Below are positions 36,782 to 46,284 of a stretch of 64,000 nucleotides of DNA, in pieces. The stretch covers positions 117,501 to 181,500 of the forward strand of contig JAYKKM010000073.1 in assembly GCA_035772405.1 (NCBI GenBank). Direction: 5' to 3'. Under the pieces are notes generated by a model. It was not told where the DNA came from and did not search any database. It saw only the letters and a list, made by a program, of their open reading frames with translations. Origin of the DNA: Chrysogorgia sp. JL179-B06. Lineage: Eukaryota; Cnidaria; Anthozoa; Scleralcyonacea; Chrysogorgiidae. The stretch's first letter is position 1. The number at the start of each line of letters is the position of its first letter. The position numbers and the translations under genes are program-made.

Positions 36782-36837
36782 CTCTGAAATATCACCATTA
36801 TCCATCTCAATACGGTCTTTAACTATCCCAATGTGGC
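36782..36837 (-). CDS. CNNM/MAM3-like transporter, short CBS exon
   Basis: A 56-bp exon with acceptor TGCATGTAG and donor GTGAGTATG. Two bases complete the Ser codon opened by the previous exon, giving GKS-HIGIVKD followed by RIEMDNGDISE. The GxSHxxIV motif is a conserved strand of the second CBS domain in CNNM/MAM3 proteins. Phase 0 out matches the 35,723-35,902 exon. Confidence 0.85.
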
Positions 36838-37693
36838 CTACATGCAAAAGGACAAAAATATTCAATCAAAATTGCTTTTAGTTATTATTCCATTGCTGGG
36901 GTGGGCGTGTCGACCGAAAAAAAATGGCATGTACTAACACCGTGCAACATGGCTTAACTTCAAACCTGAGTGGAGATGCTCCCTACCGATCGAGCAACTA
37001 ATGTTTGGTGTCCACCATTACTAAGAGACCAACTGAGGATCCTATGAGGTTTTTTGTTGGATTATGTTCTCTTACCATCGACAAAATAAAATAATTTTAC
37101 TATAAAGAGGACCAGAAGACATTTTTCAAATTACTGGGTAAAACGATTCATGGCCTACCTACAGATTTACTGCGACTTTGGTCCCTTAGTAATGGCGCCT
37201 GTGAAATTTCGCGGCTTTCATTTTCTGCCATCGGCGGACAATAGGTTGCTCGACCCAGTCTTTTTTCGAAATCAGTGGTGCTCCCCTAATGATAATCATA
37301 TACGAAGCATATGCAATGAAAAATTCAGTTGTAAAAGAACTCTTTTGTTTGAAAGAACTCTTGAAACTATAAAGATTAACCATTTATAACTTTTTCATAT
37401 CTCACTTCACTCTTGAGATATTAAGATTTGTTCAATATGTAAATTATCACACTTATGACATCACAATGCATAATGACCTATTGAAAAATTCTGCATATCT
37501 TTACATTATCACATGGAATCGTTTGATGATTTGCATATTTGATGTCATTGGATACATCCACGCACATGCAACCTGTATTTCAAGTGATTTCATTACATAA
37601 TCTCAAGGATATATAAAGTAATATTTAGCAGCTCTGCTTTATAAATACGTAAAAATATCGATAGGTAAAAATTTGATCGTAGTGGCACTTTAA

Positions 37694-38376
37694 GGGGGCA
37701 AGCTACCTTAAATTTTATGTTCGCGAACCCATGATGTAATAATGGCTCTATCTTATTGTGGTTAAATGTATATGCAACATGCTATATATCATTTTAAAGC
37801 TTATAACATGCTCTAAACAAATAGCATTACAGACAGATGTCCTCCCAGGCAAAAACATAAATGTAAAAAAAAACCTGGATAGCTGAAAACCATCTTTGGA
37901 TGCTATCTAGTCAAAAACTAAGCATCAAGAATTGGTCATTTTAACTTGTAAAATAGATTACAGCCGAGTCAAGAAATTAATGGATGCTTTTTACCCTGTG
38001 ATAAAAATTGAGTGTTCTATACCGAATTTAAATAAGATCCTCACTTAATATTTGTTGCTATGGTAATAAAATACAGTGTAACACCAAAAACTTCCATTTA
38101 TTTGTTAACTGGCATGTAATCTATTTTACAAGTTAAAATGACCAATTCTTGATGCTTAGTTTTTGACTAGATAGCATCCAAAGATGGTTTTCAGCTTTGC
38201 AGGTTTTTTTACGTTTAGGTTTTTGCTTGGGAGGGCGTCTGTAATGCTATTTGTTTAGAGCATGTTATAAGCTTTAAAATGATATATAGCATGTTGCATA
38301 TACATTTAACCATAATAAGATAGAGCCATTATTACATCATGGGTTCGCGAACATAAAATTTAAGGTAACTTGCCCT
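37694..38376. mobile_element. 680-bp foldback element
   Basis: Arms of about 280 bp: TACCTTAAATTTTATGTTCG at the left is mirrored at 38,345-38,368, and AGCATCAAGAATTGGTCATT returns inverted. The short unique centre lies at about 37,965-38,110. Non-coding, located in a transporter intron. Confidence 0.85.
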
Positions 38377-38765
38377 CGCACGTCGTGTATTTGTGTATTA
38401 GCAAAAATTCAAAGGCCCGTTTCGTCGAAAAAATTAAATGTTTGAACGTTATCTCGGCCAATATTTAACCAATTTAAAATCTGAAAACAGATTTGGAATT
38501 AGCGAGTCAACATACATAACATACGTGTTTACTATATTACGAGAACGTGAGTACCCTTCGTAAAAACGGTTTATGTACTTAGAAATTAGTCGGCTATAAG
38601 CTGGTCACTTCGTCGTATATTATTTTGAACATTATCTCGATCAATATTTAACCATTTTCAATTCTGAAAACAGATTTGGAATTAGCGAGTCAAAATACAT
38701 AACATCCGTGCCTATTATCTTACGCAAACATGCATACCCTTCGTAAAAACCTGTTTATGTGTCGG
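38377..38765. repeat. Dispersed repeat, two tandem copies
   Basis: Two copies (about 38,440-38,570 and 38,620-38,765) of the family seen at 11,085-11,270, sharing CTGAAAACAGATTTGGAATT and ACCCTTCGTAAAAACC. Confidence 0.65.
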
Positions 38766-38832
38766 ATTCAAACGGATCACCCAAGACGACATTTTACTTC
38801 CTTATAAGGAGATGACCTACCATTTTACATTT

Positions 38833-38939
38833 AACAATTAGACAACGAGCCCGCGTTTTCTATGAGCAGATAGTCAACGAGGCGGAGCCGAGTTTTGACT
38901 ATCGCACATAGAAAACAAGGGCGAGTTGTCTAATTGTTT
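38833..38939. repeat. Long hairpin, loop CGAGGCGGAGCCGAG
   Basis: Arms AACAATTAGACAAC and GTTGTCTAATTGTT enclose an inner inverted pair (GTTTTCTATG against CATAGAAAAC) and the GC-rich loop. It belongs to the GC-loop hairpin set. Confidence 0.75.
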
Positions 38940-39339
38940 TAGTATAAATTGACAAGTTTCTAACCCAAGAAATAACTTTTATTTCACATTTTTCATGAAA
39001 AAAAGTAAATATTCTTTCGAAATCACGCTATTTTTACCCCAGAGGTTTCTATCAGCGGATAGTATACTCCTGCGATAGCCAATCAAAATTGAGGATTTGT
39101 GATAGAAACTTGTCAATTTATACTAAATATATATATAAACTTTCGGTGAGAAATGGATCCCTGCCGCGGCGAGATTATCACCCCCCTCGCTTGCGAGGGG
39201 ATTAGTTTGGATTTTTCCTGGATGGGGGTTGCCCTAAATTTTGTTTCGCACCTCAGTTTGACAGATGAAACTAGTGTCAACCGAATTTTATCATTATAAA
39301 GTTTTATAATGGGCAATTCATACAGGTAATTTCACTTAC

Positions 39340-39547
39340 TCTTTCCAGTTTGGAACTTATTCAAAAGATTAAACAACGGATCTTTCATATAGACAGTCAA
39401 TAATGTTTGTTTCTGGCGGCAAAGGTCCTTGACAGGAATGCAATCTGATGGGTTGACTGGTATTAGTGTCTTAGACATAAGGAGTCCAACAATGTTCTCA
39501 CGAATGTTTTCGTACAGCGGAATACGAGAATGACCACGGTGAACAAC
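39340..39547 (-). CDS. CNNM/MAM3-like transporter, CBS exon
   Basis: A 208-bp exon, phase 0 in and phase 1 out, with donor GTAAGTGA. It reads VVHRGHSRIPLYENIRENIV, then GLLMSKTLIPVNPSDCIPVK, ending LFNLLNKFQTGK. GxSRxPxYE..xxNIxGLLxxKxL is the core of the first CBS domain in DUF21-CBS proteins, and LLNxFQxGKSH opens the second. These proteins are membrane divalent-cation (Mg2+-related) transporters or regulators. The spacing and wording look closer to the fungal MAM3/plant DUF21 subgroup than to vertebrate CNNM1-4, which is an impression only. Confidence 0.92.
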
Positions 39548-39699
39548 CTTAATATGTAGTAAGAGTTGTAAGTCGACGATGTCATATCACGCTGTCTCGT
39601 CTGAGCATGCGTACCGGAAAGGATTACCACGATCATAGTTAGAGGAACACAGTTATGGATGGGTTGTTAGTTGGATGTATCGTTAGATAGTTTGATGGA

Positions 39700-40560
39700 T
39701 GGGCTAAAAGATGGATAGAGTGAAGGGAAAGGAAGGAAGATAGGAGGAAGGAAGATGGGAAGGAAGATAAGAGAAAAGAAAGGATGGGTGGAAGGATGGG
39801 GTGTAGTGAACGAAGGAAGGAGAGAAGTAAAGAAGGAGAGAAGTAAAGAAGGAGAGAAGAAAGGAAAGAAGGAAGGAAGGAAGGAGAGAGGGAAGAAAGG
39901 AGAGAAGGAATGAAGTAAGGAAGGAGAGAAGTAAGGAAGGAAGGAGAGAAGTAAGGAAGGAAGGAGAGAAGGAAGAAAGGAGAGAAAGAAGGAGGGAAGG
40001 AAGGAGGGAAGGAAAGAGAGAATTAAGGAAGGATAGAAGGAAGTATGGAAGGGAAGGATGGAAGGGATTGGAAGGGAAGGAAGGATGGAAGGAAGGAAGG
40101 AAGGATAGAAGGAAGGAAGGAAGGAAGGAGGGAGGGAAGGATAGAAGGAAGGAAGGAAGGAAGGATAGAAGGAAGGAGCGAAGGAAGGAAGGAGGGAAGG
40201 ATAGAAGGAAGGAGGGAAGGAAGGAAGGAAGGAGGGAAGGAAGGAAGGAGGGAAGGATTGAAGGAAGGAAGGAAGGATAGAAGGAAGGAGGGAAGGAAGG
40301 AGGGAAGGTTGGATGGAAGGGAAGTAAGAATGGATGGGACGGGAGAGAAGGAAGAAGGGAAAGATGGAATGATGAGTGGAAGGAAGGAAAGATGGATGGA
40401 AGAAAGGATGGATGGAAGAATGGATGGAAGAAAGGATGGATGGATGAAAGAATAGGAAGGAAGGATATGAAGGAATGATGGGAAGGAATGATGGGAGAGA
40501 AAGGATGGGAGAGAAAGGATGGGAGAGAAAGGATGGGAGAGAAAGGGTGAAAAGGAATGG
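39700..40560. repeat. Polypurine GGAA/GGAAGGAG tract
   Basis: About 860 bp of nearly pure purine on the plus strand, (GGAA)n with GGGA, GGATA and GGATG variants. The minus-strand reading is a Ser/Pro/Phe/Leu-rich artefact of about 310 codons. It ends about 75 bp from the downstream side of a transporter exon. Homopurine mirror repeats like this can form triplex (H-DNA) structures. Confidence 0.95.
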
Positions 40561-40635
40561 ATGGAAGAAAAGTGTGTAGCTAGGAAAAACGAAAAGAAAC
40601 AACAAAAGCTTGATTAATTATACTGCATAACTTAC

Positions 40636-40743
40636 TTTTTTCATATTTTGTGCTGTCATCTTTTCATCAATGTTAAACATAAAGACTTTATTAAGAGGAG
40701 TAAAGGCGTCACTTACGGTTTTATTGCGCATGTCAAGGGTACC
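40636..40743 (-). CDS. CNNM/MAM3-like transporter, exon before CBS pair
   Basis: A 108-bp exon, 36 codons, phase 0 at both ends, with acceptor ATCTTAAG and donor GTAAGTTA. It reads GTLDMRNKTVSDAFTPLNKV then FMFNIDEKMTAQNMKK. The GxLxxxxKTVxDxxTPLxxVFM motif is the linker into the first CBS domain of CNNM/MAM3 proteins. A 19.3-kb Polinton lies 88 bp upstream of its acceptor. Confidence 0.92.
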
Positions 40744-40825
40744 CTTAAGATGAAAACAACGGAAACTGTTATCAAAAATACACTTTTTCAAGACCAAAAA
40801 GGCAATCATAGATAGTTAGATTTCT

Positions 40826-40831
40826 AACGTG
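40826..40831. repeat. Polinton 6-bp target-site duplication, left
   Basis: AACGTG, identical to 60,103-60,108. Six bases is the usual duplication length for Polinton/Maverick integration. Confidence 0.95.
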
Positions 40832-41000
40832 AGTAGTATAGCAAGTAGGGCTGCGAGCCCAATCGACCTCAACCGTGAATATAAATACCAAAACATCACC
40901 AAATTTGGCCAAGTCACGACTCGACAAATTTGGTGATGTTTTGGTATTTATATTCACGGTTGAGGTCGAATAAGCCCACAGCCCCACTTGCTATACTACT
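40832..41000. repeat. Subterminal inverted repeat inside left TIR
   Basis: A 169-bp segment whose two halves are inverted copies. The outer arm starts AGTAGTATAGCAAG and the inner arm ends CTTGCTATACTACT, with about 80-bp arms (AACCGTGAATATAAATACC and its complement) around a roughly 10-base centre. The arms differ at several positions (for example GGGCTGCGAGCCC against GGGCTGTGGGC). Each element end therefore carries the terminal sequence twice, inverted. Confidence 0.93.
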
Positions 41001-41351
41001 ACAGCGATCGTTAGTCAATCTAAACACCCCTCCCACGTTTTCTACTAAATTGATGCCAAACACACGCGAGACTCACGAGACAACACCAAATCACTATTTT
41101 AACGAAATACGACACGCTTCGTCAAAATTTAGAGAAAGTTTTGTGTCGCCATTTTCGCATTTGTGTTTGACAAGCTATGACTGACGCGCTCTACCATTGT
41201 TTCAATTCACGCGCGAGAAAAAAGCCACTAGATTTTGATTCTAGTGACGATGTTTAATAAATTTCAACGAGAAAGCCACTAGAGTCTAGTGTTAAATAGA
41301 TTTCACATGCGAGTGCTGTACCTGCTATATGAATCAAGGTCACCTGTTGAT

Positions 41352-41514
41352 GTTGCTAACAACAACATTCCATTGCGAATAGCAACTACGACTTTTTAAA
41401 AAAATGTTTTCACTTTGAAAAAATATTTTCACTTTGAAAAAAATATTTTCATTTTAAAATATTTTTTTGAAAAGTTGCGGTTGCTATTCGCAATGGAATG
41501 TTGTTGTTAGCAAC
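41352..41514. repeat. Second hairpin in left TIR
   Basis: Arms GTTGCTAACAACAACATTCC and its exact complement, continued by TTGCGAATAGCAAC, flank an AT-rich centre of repeated TTTCACTTTGAAAAAATA units. The counterpart in the right TIR is 59,421-59,582. Confidence 0.9.
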
Positions 41515-41715
41515 ACACCACGTACAACCACCTGCTGTCGTGCTGACTATAAGAGAAGAATCGCCAGTGTTTGAAGAAGGAGTGAGGACCACCATGCTAA
41601 GACTGTCTAACTTTGAGCGTACTCGTTAAATCGTACACTATAAATATCGTGAATAAAAAACCGTTGTGTGAATGGACTCGCGCGGTTGTTATGAAACCAC
41701 CTGCTAGCATGCAAA

Positions 41716-41991
41716 TTAGTCCACCCGCTCGCTATTTTCAGTGTTTGTCGCCTCACTTCTGAAATGGTGGTCGTACACATATTTAGACGTTGTGATTCCT
41801 CCCGACAACAAGCCCAAGAAAGGCACGTACGGCGTCACAATCGCGACAATGCTCTCGACGTCTTTCTTTAATAACGGGTCTTTTTGTAGTTCGTCATTTA
41901 GTTCGTCAGGATTTTCAATAGCGTTCAACCCATCCAGTAAGCTAGCGAATTTGCTGATTAACAAGTCGGTGGGAAAAGCGTTTGCAATCTC
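41716..41991 (-). pseudogene. Truncated copy of the 173-aa gene in left TIR
   Basis: The left TIR carries the last roughly 91 codons of the gene at 58,699-59,220, essentially identical (LLDGLNAIENPDELNDELQK region). It has no start or N-terminal half because the TIR ends there. It is a by-product of TIR extension into a coding region and probably not expressed as a protein. Confidence 0.9.
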
Positions 41992-42035
41992 GCACGCGTG
42001 GGGAGAGTGACCTTATGGGAATCACGTCGCAGTGT

Positions 42036-42680
42036 TTAAGGTATGTCTCTCACTACAATGTTTTTGTGACCATACGCGTAGGAGTCAATACCATTTTCTA
42101 AAAGGTATCGTTTATCGTCAAAACAGGATAACGACACCTTATTAATTTCATAACTACCTAGCTGGTGTTTGACACTTCTAATGGTCTTCATTGTGTGTCG
42201 CAATTGTTTCTGCTCAAGTAGCACACTTTTATAATCTTCATGCTTGATCACTTTTTTAATTATATTCTTTCTAATGCCTTTAGCGGTTTTCCCACCACCC
42301 CCATCCTCTTTCAAATAGCTGTACATTTTACTGCGCAACCCAACGAACTCAATAATTGGTGTTCCAGCGCACTCGTCTTTCATCTTGCCAATAACTTTCT
42401 TATTCTCTTTGAAAGCGAACGGGTTGTCTGCAGGGTAATCGCTATTGTCAAACTTTTCGCGCTCCTCCATGAAGTCGGAATAAACATCGCCAGTTTTGAT
42501 TGAGTACAACAGACTGTCAGTGTCAGTGAAGTGCAATCTACAGGTGTCGCTAGAGTACTTTTTCATAATATAATTATAGTGAAAATTGTACATCAGCGTT
42601 TTGCTCAAGTCTAGTATGCACATACCCACGTATGCGGGTCTATTTAGTGTCAACGTTTTCTTTAACTTTGTGGACAGCAA
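42036..42680 (-). CDS. polB: DNA polymerase B, C-terminal part after frameshift
   Basis: This open frame continues PolB in another frame. It contains the palm motif C, FTDTDSLLY (Asp-53 and Asp-55 in this frame), then the thumb region with FVGLRSKMYSY and an IKKVIKHEDY stretch, ending SYAYGHKNIVVRDIP, all typical of Polinton PolB C-termini. The overlap with the upstream frame is at 42,640-42,680. The first in-frame ATG lies inside the overlap, so an independent product is unlikely. Without this part the polymerase lacks its catalytic Asp pair. The break is a one-base shift in an A-rich stretch; decay, sequencing error or +1 frameshifting are all possible. Confidence 0.93.
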   Translation of the reverse strand: MLSTKLKKTLTLNRPAYVGMCILDLSKTLMYNFHYNYIMKKYSSDTCRLHFTDTDSLLYSIKTGDVYSDFMEEREKFDNSDYPADNPFAFKENKKVIGKMKDECAGTPIIEFVGLRSKMYSYLKEDGGGGKTAKGIRKNIIKKVIKHEDYKSVLLEQKQLRHTMKTIRSVKHQLGSYEINKVSLSCFDDKRYLLENGIDSYAYGHKNIVVRDIP

Positions 42681-45627
42681 CTAAGTTCTCGCTAAATATC
42701 TTGCAAGACACAAACGTCGGCTTCGAGACAAGCTTTTCTAATTTCTTCGCAGTGGTCACTAATCTTACGTCCACACGCTTCCTCAAGTTTTCCATCGTTT
42801 TTCCGAACACACTGTTATTCATCAACTTGAAGAAGTCCTTCTCAAAAGCGTTCTTAGCCGCAGTTCTCTTGACTGTGTTAAAGTCGATGTACTTGCCCAA
42901 CCACTTGGACTGGTCGAACTGTAGGACCCTATGCACCTTTTTGATTTTTAGTCCAAGACCCGTGTACAACTGCAGATTTCTATAGTGACACACGTACTTT
43001 TTTTTGTCCATCAAATTAGTCACCAGCTTTTTCACACCACCAACACTCACATTAAACTTATTTTTGATTTTTGTGCAGTACTCCGACAACATGCCAACAG
43101 TTATTTCCATCTTCTCAGGAGCCAGCGGGTAGTCGTTATGTAGGTCATGCAAATGGGCTGGATACTCCAAGTCGACTTCAAGCAGCAGGCCCTTTTCACT
43201 GTTGTTGTGATAGTCGCATAGATTAACCTTTTCTATTTCTTTCTTAGTCAACCATTTAAAACCACCTGTAGGTAGACTTCGACTCATTGCCCACCCATAT
43301 AAATTGTTGGCGTCAAGGTACATCAAATACTTCGACTCTTGCGCTTTATCGTACCCCTTCATGTACTTATTATTCGCCACGCCATGTCTGTTGCATATGT
43401 AGCTCACACCACCACGCATACCTAATTCTACGAACTGGAACATGTCGATGTCGGACAATAACTCAAGCTCCACTCCAGTCATCTTCAGCATGGCATCCCA
43501 AGCCAACCCGGGCGATGTGAAATAATGGCAAGGGTCTAATTTATACTCGCGATGACATGTCTTTCTAAAGTTCTCAAAAACGTCGGCAAGCAAGAGCACA
43601 TCGCTTTTCAAATACAGGTCGTGATACCCACCCATACTTTCAACGTCGAAGTAGTCCCACACATCGATGGCGCGCTCATGCATTTCTTCCGTGATGTGCT
43701 CGTCGTTCAGAACGCTGTAGAAATCTTTTTTGGAGGGTAGCTCGCGCTCGTCGAATTTTTCAAAGGAGTCCATATAATCATAGGGATAGACCCCCTTTCT
43801 TGTCATAAGTGCCAACCCGTCGTCACGAAACACTTCTGACGTGTACTTGAAAGCGTCCCTTGGTAGGTTCTTCACCAAGTTGTCTAGACCGCTACTCATG
43901 AACTGAAAGCTGTCCAAGAACACCAAGTTTTTTCCAAGCATGAACGCCATGTACTTCTCCATGTTGTTCGGTATCACATTGATGTCTTGACCAAACTTGC
44001 CAATCTCCTGCATAATGAGATGGCTATCGTAGCCGCGCAAGTTATGAAAGATCACAGGGATTTTGTCAGTCAACTTAAAGTTCACATTACAATCGCGATG
44101 TGCGGACCCTCTGTACTTACCTGACACGTGACAGTGGTCTCTCACTCTAACGTCAGCGCTAGTGTACTCAACACTGCAAATATGGCAACTTTTAGCCTCG
44201 TCAAAGTTCCTCTTATCGGCATTAGTCAGTATCATTTCTTTGTTAAAGTGACTCTCAGATGTCTCTTTACAATATTCGACAATTTCTAACATCTCCCCAA
44301 TGAACTTGTTAACCGCATTTTCACCGCGATACACTTTCACTGGCTTACTGTACTCGTTATCGTAGCAACAAACTAATTTATACCCATAACCGCAGTCAAC
44401 ATGCCTCTGGTAAGCATTTGTGTAGCTACACTCGCTTGATGGTGTTGCTGTGTGCACCTTCTGTGTGATAGCCTCGAAGTCTGCATACACCACAAATGGT
44501 ACATTTAATTGTCTACTAAAATTCTCGTATTTCACTTTCGCACCTTTTTGCGGCATTTTAATAGCTTGCTTCCCATTGATGACCAAACACACTTCCACAT
44601 GACTTTCAAGCACGTCCGCACGGGTGAAACACTGCAAACAATACCTGCAAAAGTGCTTTCTCGCCTTATACTTTGTCTGACGGTACATGAATTTGTTAAA
44701 ATCGCGAATGTACACATAATGCTTGTTGCCCACGTCATTAGTTATCAACAATAGGTCCATATGGTCAGGACACGCCTCCTTAGAAACGTACACAGGGAAT
44801 GGCTGCTTATTTTCGTACCCAAAAACGTTAATGCTAATATCGTTCGCCTTTTCGATCTTGTTGTAGTCTTTGAGTGTGACTGGGGAGTCAATTCCGTCAT
44901 AATTCAGCTCACCGACATGTCTAGCGTACTTCGACGTTCTATCGGAGTGTTTTCCAACAGGAAACTTATGCGCTAGGTGACACCATCTAAAGCACTCGTT
45001 GTCATCATCGTTATTTACGTTTATCAGACCCTTCATACTGTTGCGCAGCTCCTTTGGTAACACAATGTAGCTACTCCCATGCAAAGGTCTGTAAATAGCG
45101 ACGTTGACGTAGTGTGCGTCTATTTTGTCGATAGTCCATCCAGACCCCTCAGATAACCACCCAGCTATCCGCGTCAAAATCTGCTCCGATCCACGACTGG
45201 CGACACCCTCGATGTCATGCTCGTTAATGACGACGAACGTTTCGCTGTTAAAGTAGGCAGTTTTGTATGTGGTCTTATTGAGTTCTAAAACTTTCTCAAA
45301 AGTGACTTTGACTGTCTCCACCACTTTCATTCCGTTGGTCTCACCTAGCTCACGTCTCAAAAGGTTAGTGACAGCGCTTCTACTACCATTTACCTGATTA
45401 ATGTCTCTGTCGTCAATTACTTCGACTCCATAGGACCTTGTGAACCCTCTCAGTGCTCGATCCAACAGATGCGTTGACGGTGCGAGGTCTTCGACTAGAC
45501 GTTGTCCCTCCTGATCTCTAAAGAAGCCGTGAACGTTGGTCGCTTCATCTGTTAGTGAATTGACAACGGCTGCACTCGTCTTATGCGCCCGTCTTTTTGT
45601 CAGTGGGTTTTTCACAGTCCGACTCAT
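42640..45627 (-). CDS. polB: Protein-primed family B DNA polymerase (main part)
   Basis: 995 codons from an ATG preceded by AGTATATAGAGG. Visible features: an N-terminal extension; a CxxC...H...C finger (residues 327-347); Exo I YADFEA (Asp-383, Glu-385); an HNH/EndoVII-like cysteine cluster CHIC...RDHCH...HRDCN (481-513); Exo II NLRGYDSH (Asp-534); Exo III YLKSD (672-676); motif A LDANNLYG (Asp-772); and motif B KLMNNSVFGK (934-943). Motif C lies in the next frame. Replicative polymerase of Polintons, in which a terminal protein primes synthesis at the linear ends. Length plus the C-terminal part is about 1,200 residues, normal for the family. The neighbouring gene ends 7 bases upstream. Confidence 0.96.
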   Translation of the reverse strand: MSRTVKNPLTKRRAHKTSAAVVNSLTDEATNVHGFFRDQEGQRLVEDLAPSTHLLDRALRGFTRSYGVEVIDDRDINQVNGSRSAVTNLLRRELGETNGMKVVETVKVTFEKVLELNKTTYKTAYFNSETFVVINEHDIEGVASRGSEQILTRIAGWLSEGSGWTIDKIDAHYVNVAIYRPLHGSSYIVLPKELRNSMKGLINVNNDDDNECFRWCHLAHKFPVGKHSDRTSKYARHVGELNYDGIDSPVTLKDYNKIEKANDISINVFGYENKQPFPVYVSKEACPDHMDLLLITNDVGNKHYVYIRDFNKFMYRQTKYKARKHFCRYCLQCFTRADVLESHVEVCLVINGKQAIKMPQKGAKVKYENFSRQLNVPFVVYADFEAITQKVHTATPSSECSYTNAYQRHVDCGYGYKLVCCYDNEYSKPVKVYRGENAVNKFIGEMLEIVEYCKETSESHFNKEMILTNADKRNFDEAKSCHICSVEYTSADVRVRDHCHVSGKYRGSAHRDCNVNFKLTDKIPVIFHNLRGYDSHLIMQEIGKFGQDINVIPNNMEKYMAFMLGKNLVFLDSFQFMSSGLDNLVKNLPRDAFKYTSEVFRDDGLALMTRKGVYPYDYMDSFEKFDERELPSKKDFYSVLNDEHITEEMHERAIDVWDYFDVESMGGYHDLYLKSDVLLLADVFENFRKTCHREYKLDPCHYFTSPGLAWDAMLKMTGVELELLSDIDMFQFVELGMRGGVSYICNRHGVANNKYMKGYDKAQESKYLMYLDANNLYGWAMSRSLPTGGFKWLTKKEIEKVNLCDYHNNSEKGLLLEVDLEYPAHLHDLHNDYPLAPEKMEITVGMLSEYCTKIKNKFNVSVGGVKKLVTNLMDKKKYVCHYRNLQLYTGLGLKIKKVHRVLQFDQSKWLGKYIDFNTVKRTAAKNAFEKDFFKLMNNSVFGKTMENLRKRVDVRLVTTAKKLEKLVSKPTFVSCKIFSENLVAVHKVKENVDTK

Positions 45628-45633
45628 TGGCCT

Positions 45634-46206
45634 CTATATACTACACTTATTTATTTTTTTCCTAAACCACTCGTTGTAATAATTGTCATCACTTTCACAC
45701 CATCCCAGCTTTGGGTACACCACCCCAAACAGATTGTTGTCAAACAAGTCTTTCACCTTCCCGTCTTTGAGGTCTGACACCTTCTTGAGTGTCTCGACTC
45801 GTCTTCTATGACACAACCTAATAATGTAGTATCCATATCTGCTGACGTTTCTACCCTTTACCAAATTGCATGAGTACAACGCATTGACAACTTTCAGGAA
45901 GTCCTCTTTTATCAACTCAAGGTGCTCACCCTTCACAACATTCCGTAGTCTCCTCCCCATCCACCAAGACCGTTTGTGAACGCTTTTTAGTCGCGTGAGT
46001 CTCATGTCGCTGTAGCTCTGAGTGTAACCCCATTCGGTGTCGCCACACTTTGGACACGCGTACCCACCACAGTCACTCACGTTTTTCACAACGTCACAAT
46101 CCGAGCAGTGGTGAATTCTGAAGGTGTCTCCACACTCAGTTTGCGTCTCACTCGCGATTTCGTCAATTGTGTAACCGTAGCTCATCTGCCTCATAAGTTT
46201 GTCCAT
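45634..46206 (-). CDS. Zinc-ribbon protein, unknown function
   Basis: 190 codons if translation starts at the ATG at 46,204-46,206, which follows a TATAAGAG box; the frame is open further upstream but only via GTG. It contains C-x2-C-x13-C-x2-C (residues 34-54: HCSDC...CPKC), a zinc ribbon, then a basic region with SWWMGRRLRNVV and a conserved-looking C-terminus YPKLGWCESDD. Zinc ribbons of this type occur in viral transcription factors, and a role in late transcription is a guess only. It lies immediately upstream of polB on the same strand (6-base gap), suggesting co-expression. Confidence 0.75.
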   Translation of the reverse strand: MDKLMRQMSYGYTIDEIASETQTECGDTFRIHHCSDCDVVKNVSDCGGYACPKCGDTEWGYTQSYSDMRLTRLKSVHKRSWWMGRRLRNVVKGEHLELIKEDFLKVVNALYSCNLVKGRNVSRYGYYIIRLCHRRRVETLKKVSDLKDGKVKDLFDNNLFGVVYPKLGWCESDDNYYNEWFRKKINKCSI

Positions 46207-46284
46207 CACTCTTATACTACTCCAACATATTTTTTTCACCGAACTAGCACCCACACTACTATTCCACTACCCAAGCCTAGCGCG

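Larger units (their letters stand above)
40832..41991. repeat. Polinton left terminal inverted repeat
   Basis: 1,160 bp. It matches 58,945-60,102 (1,158 bp) inverted, with a few single-base differences, such as a 7-A against 6-A run and one G/A change near the inner edge. The inner boundary is at 41,991, where similarity to the right copy stops abruptly (GAGATTGC in minus-strand reading). The repeat contains two nested hairpins and the truncated end of a right-side gene. An 84-codon open frame present in both copies overlaps the hairpin and is probably fortuitous. Confidence 0.95.

Noticed and set aside
39667..40605. 312-codon Ser/Pro/Phe/Leu frame on the minus strand
   Set aside because: Translation of the (GGAA)n tract.
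40930..41184. 84-codon frame in both Polinton TIRs
   Set aside because: Starts inside the subterminal hairpin, shows no domain, and the composition looks accidental; duplicated only because the TIR is duplicated.
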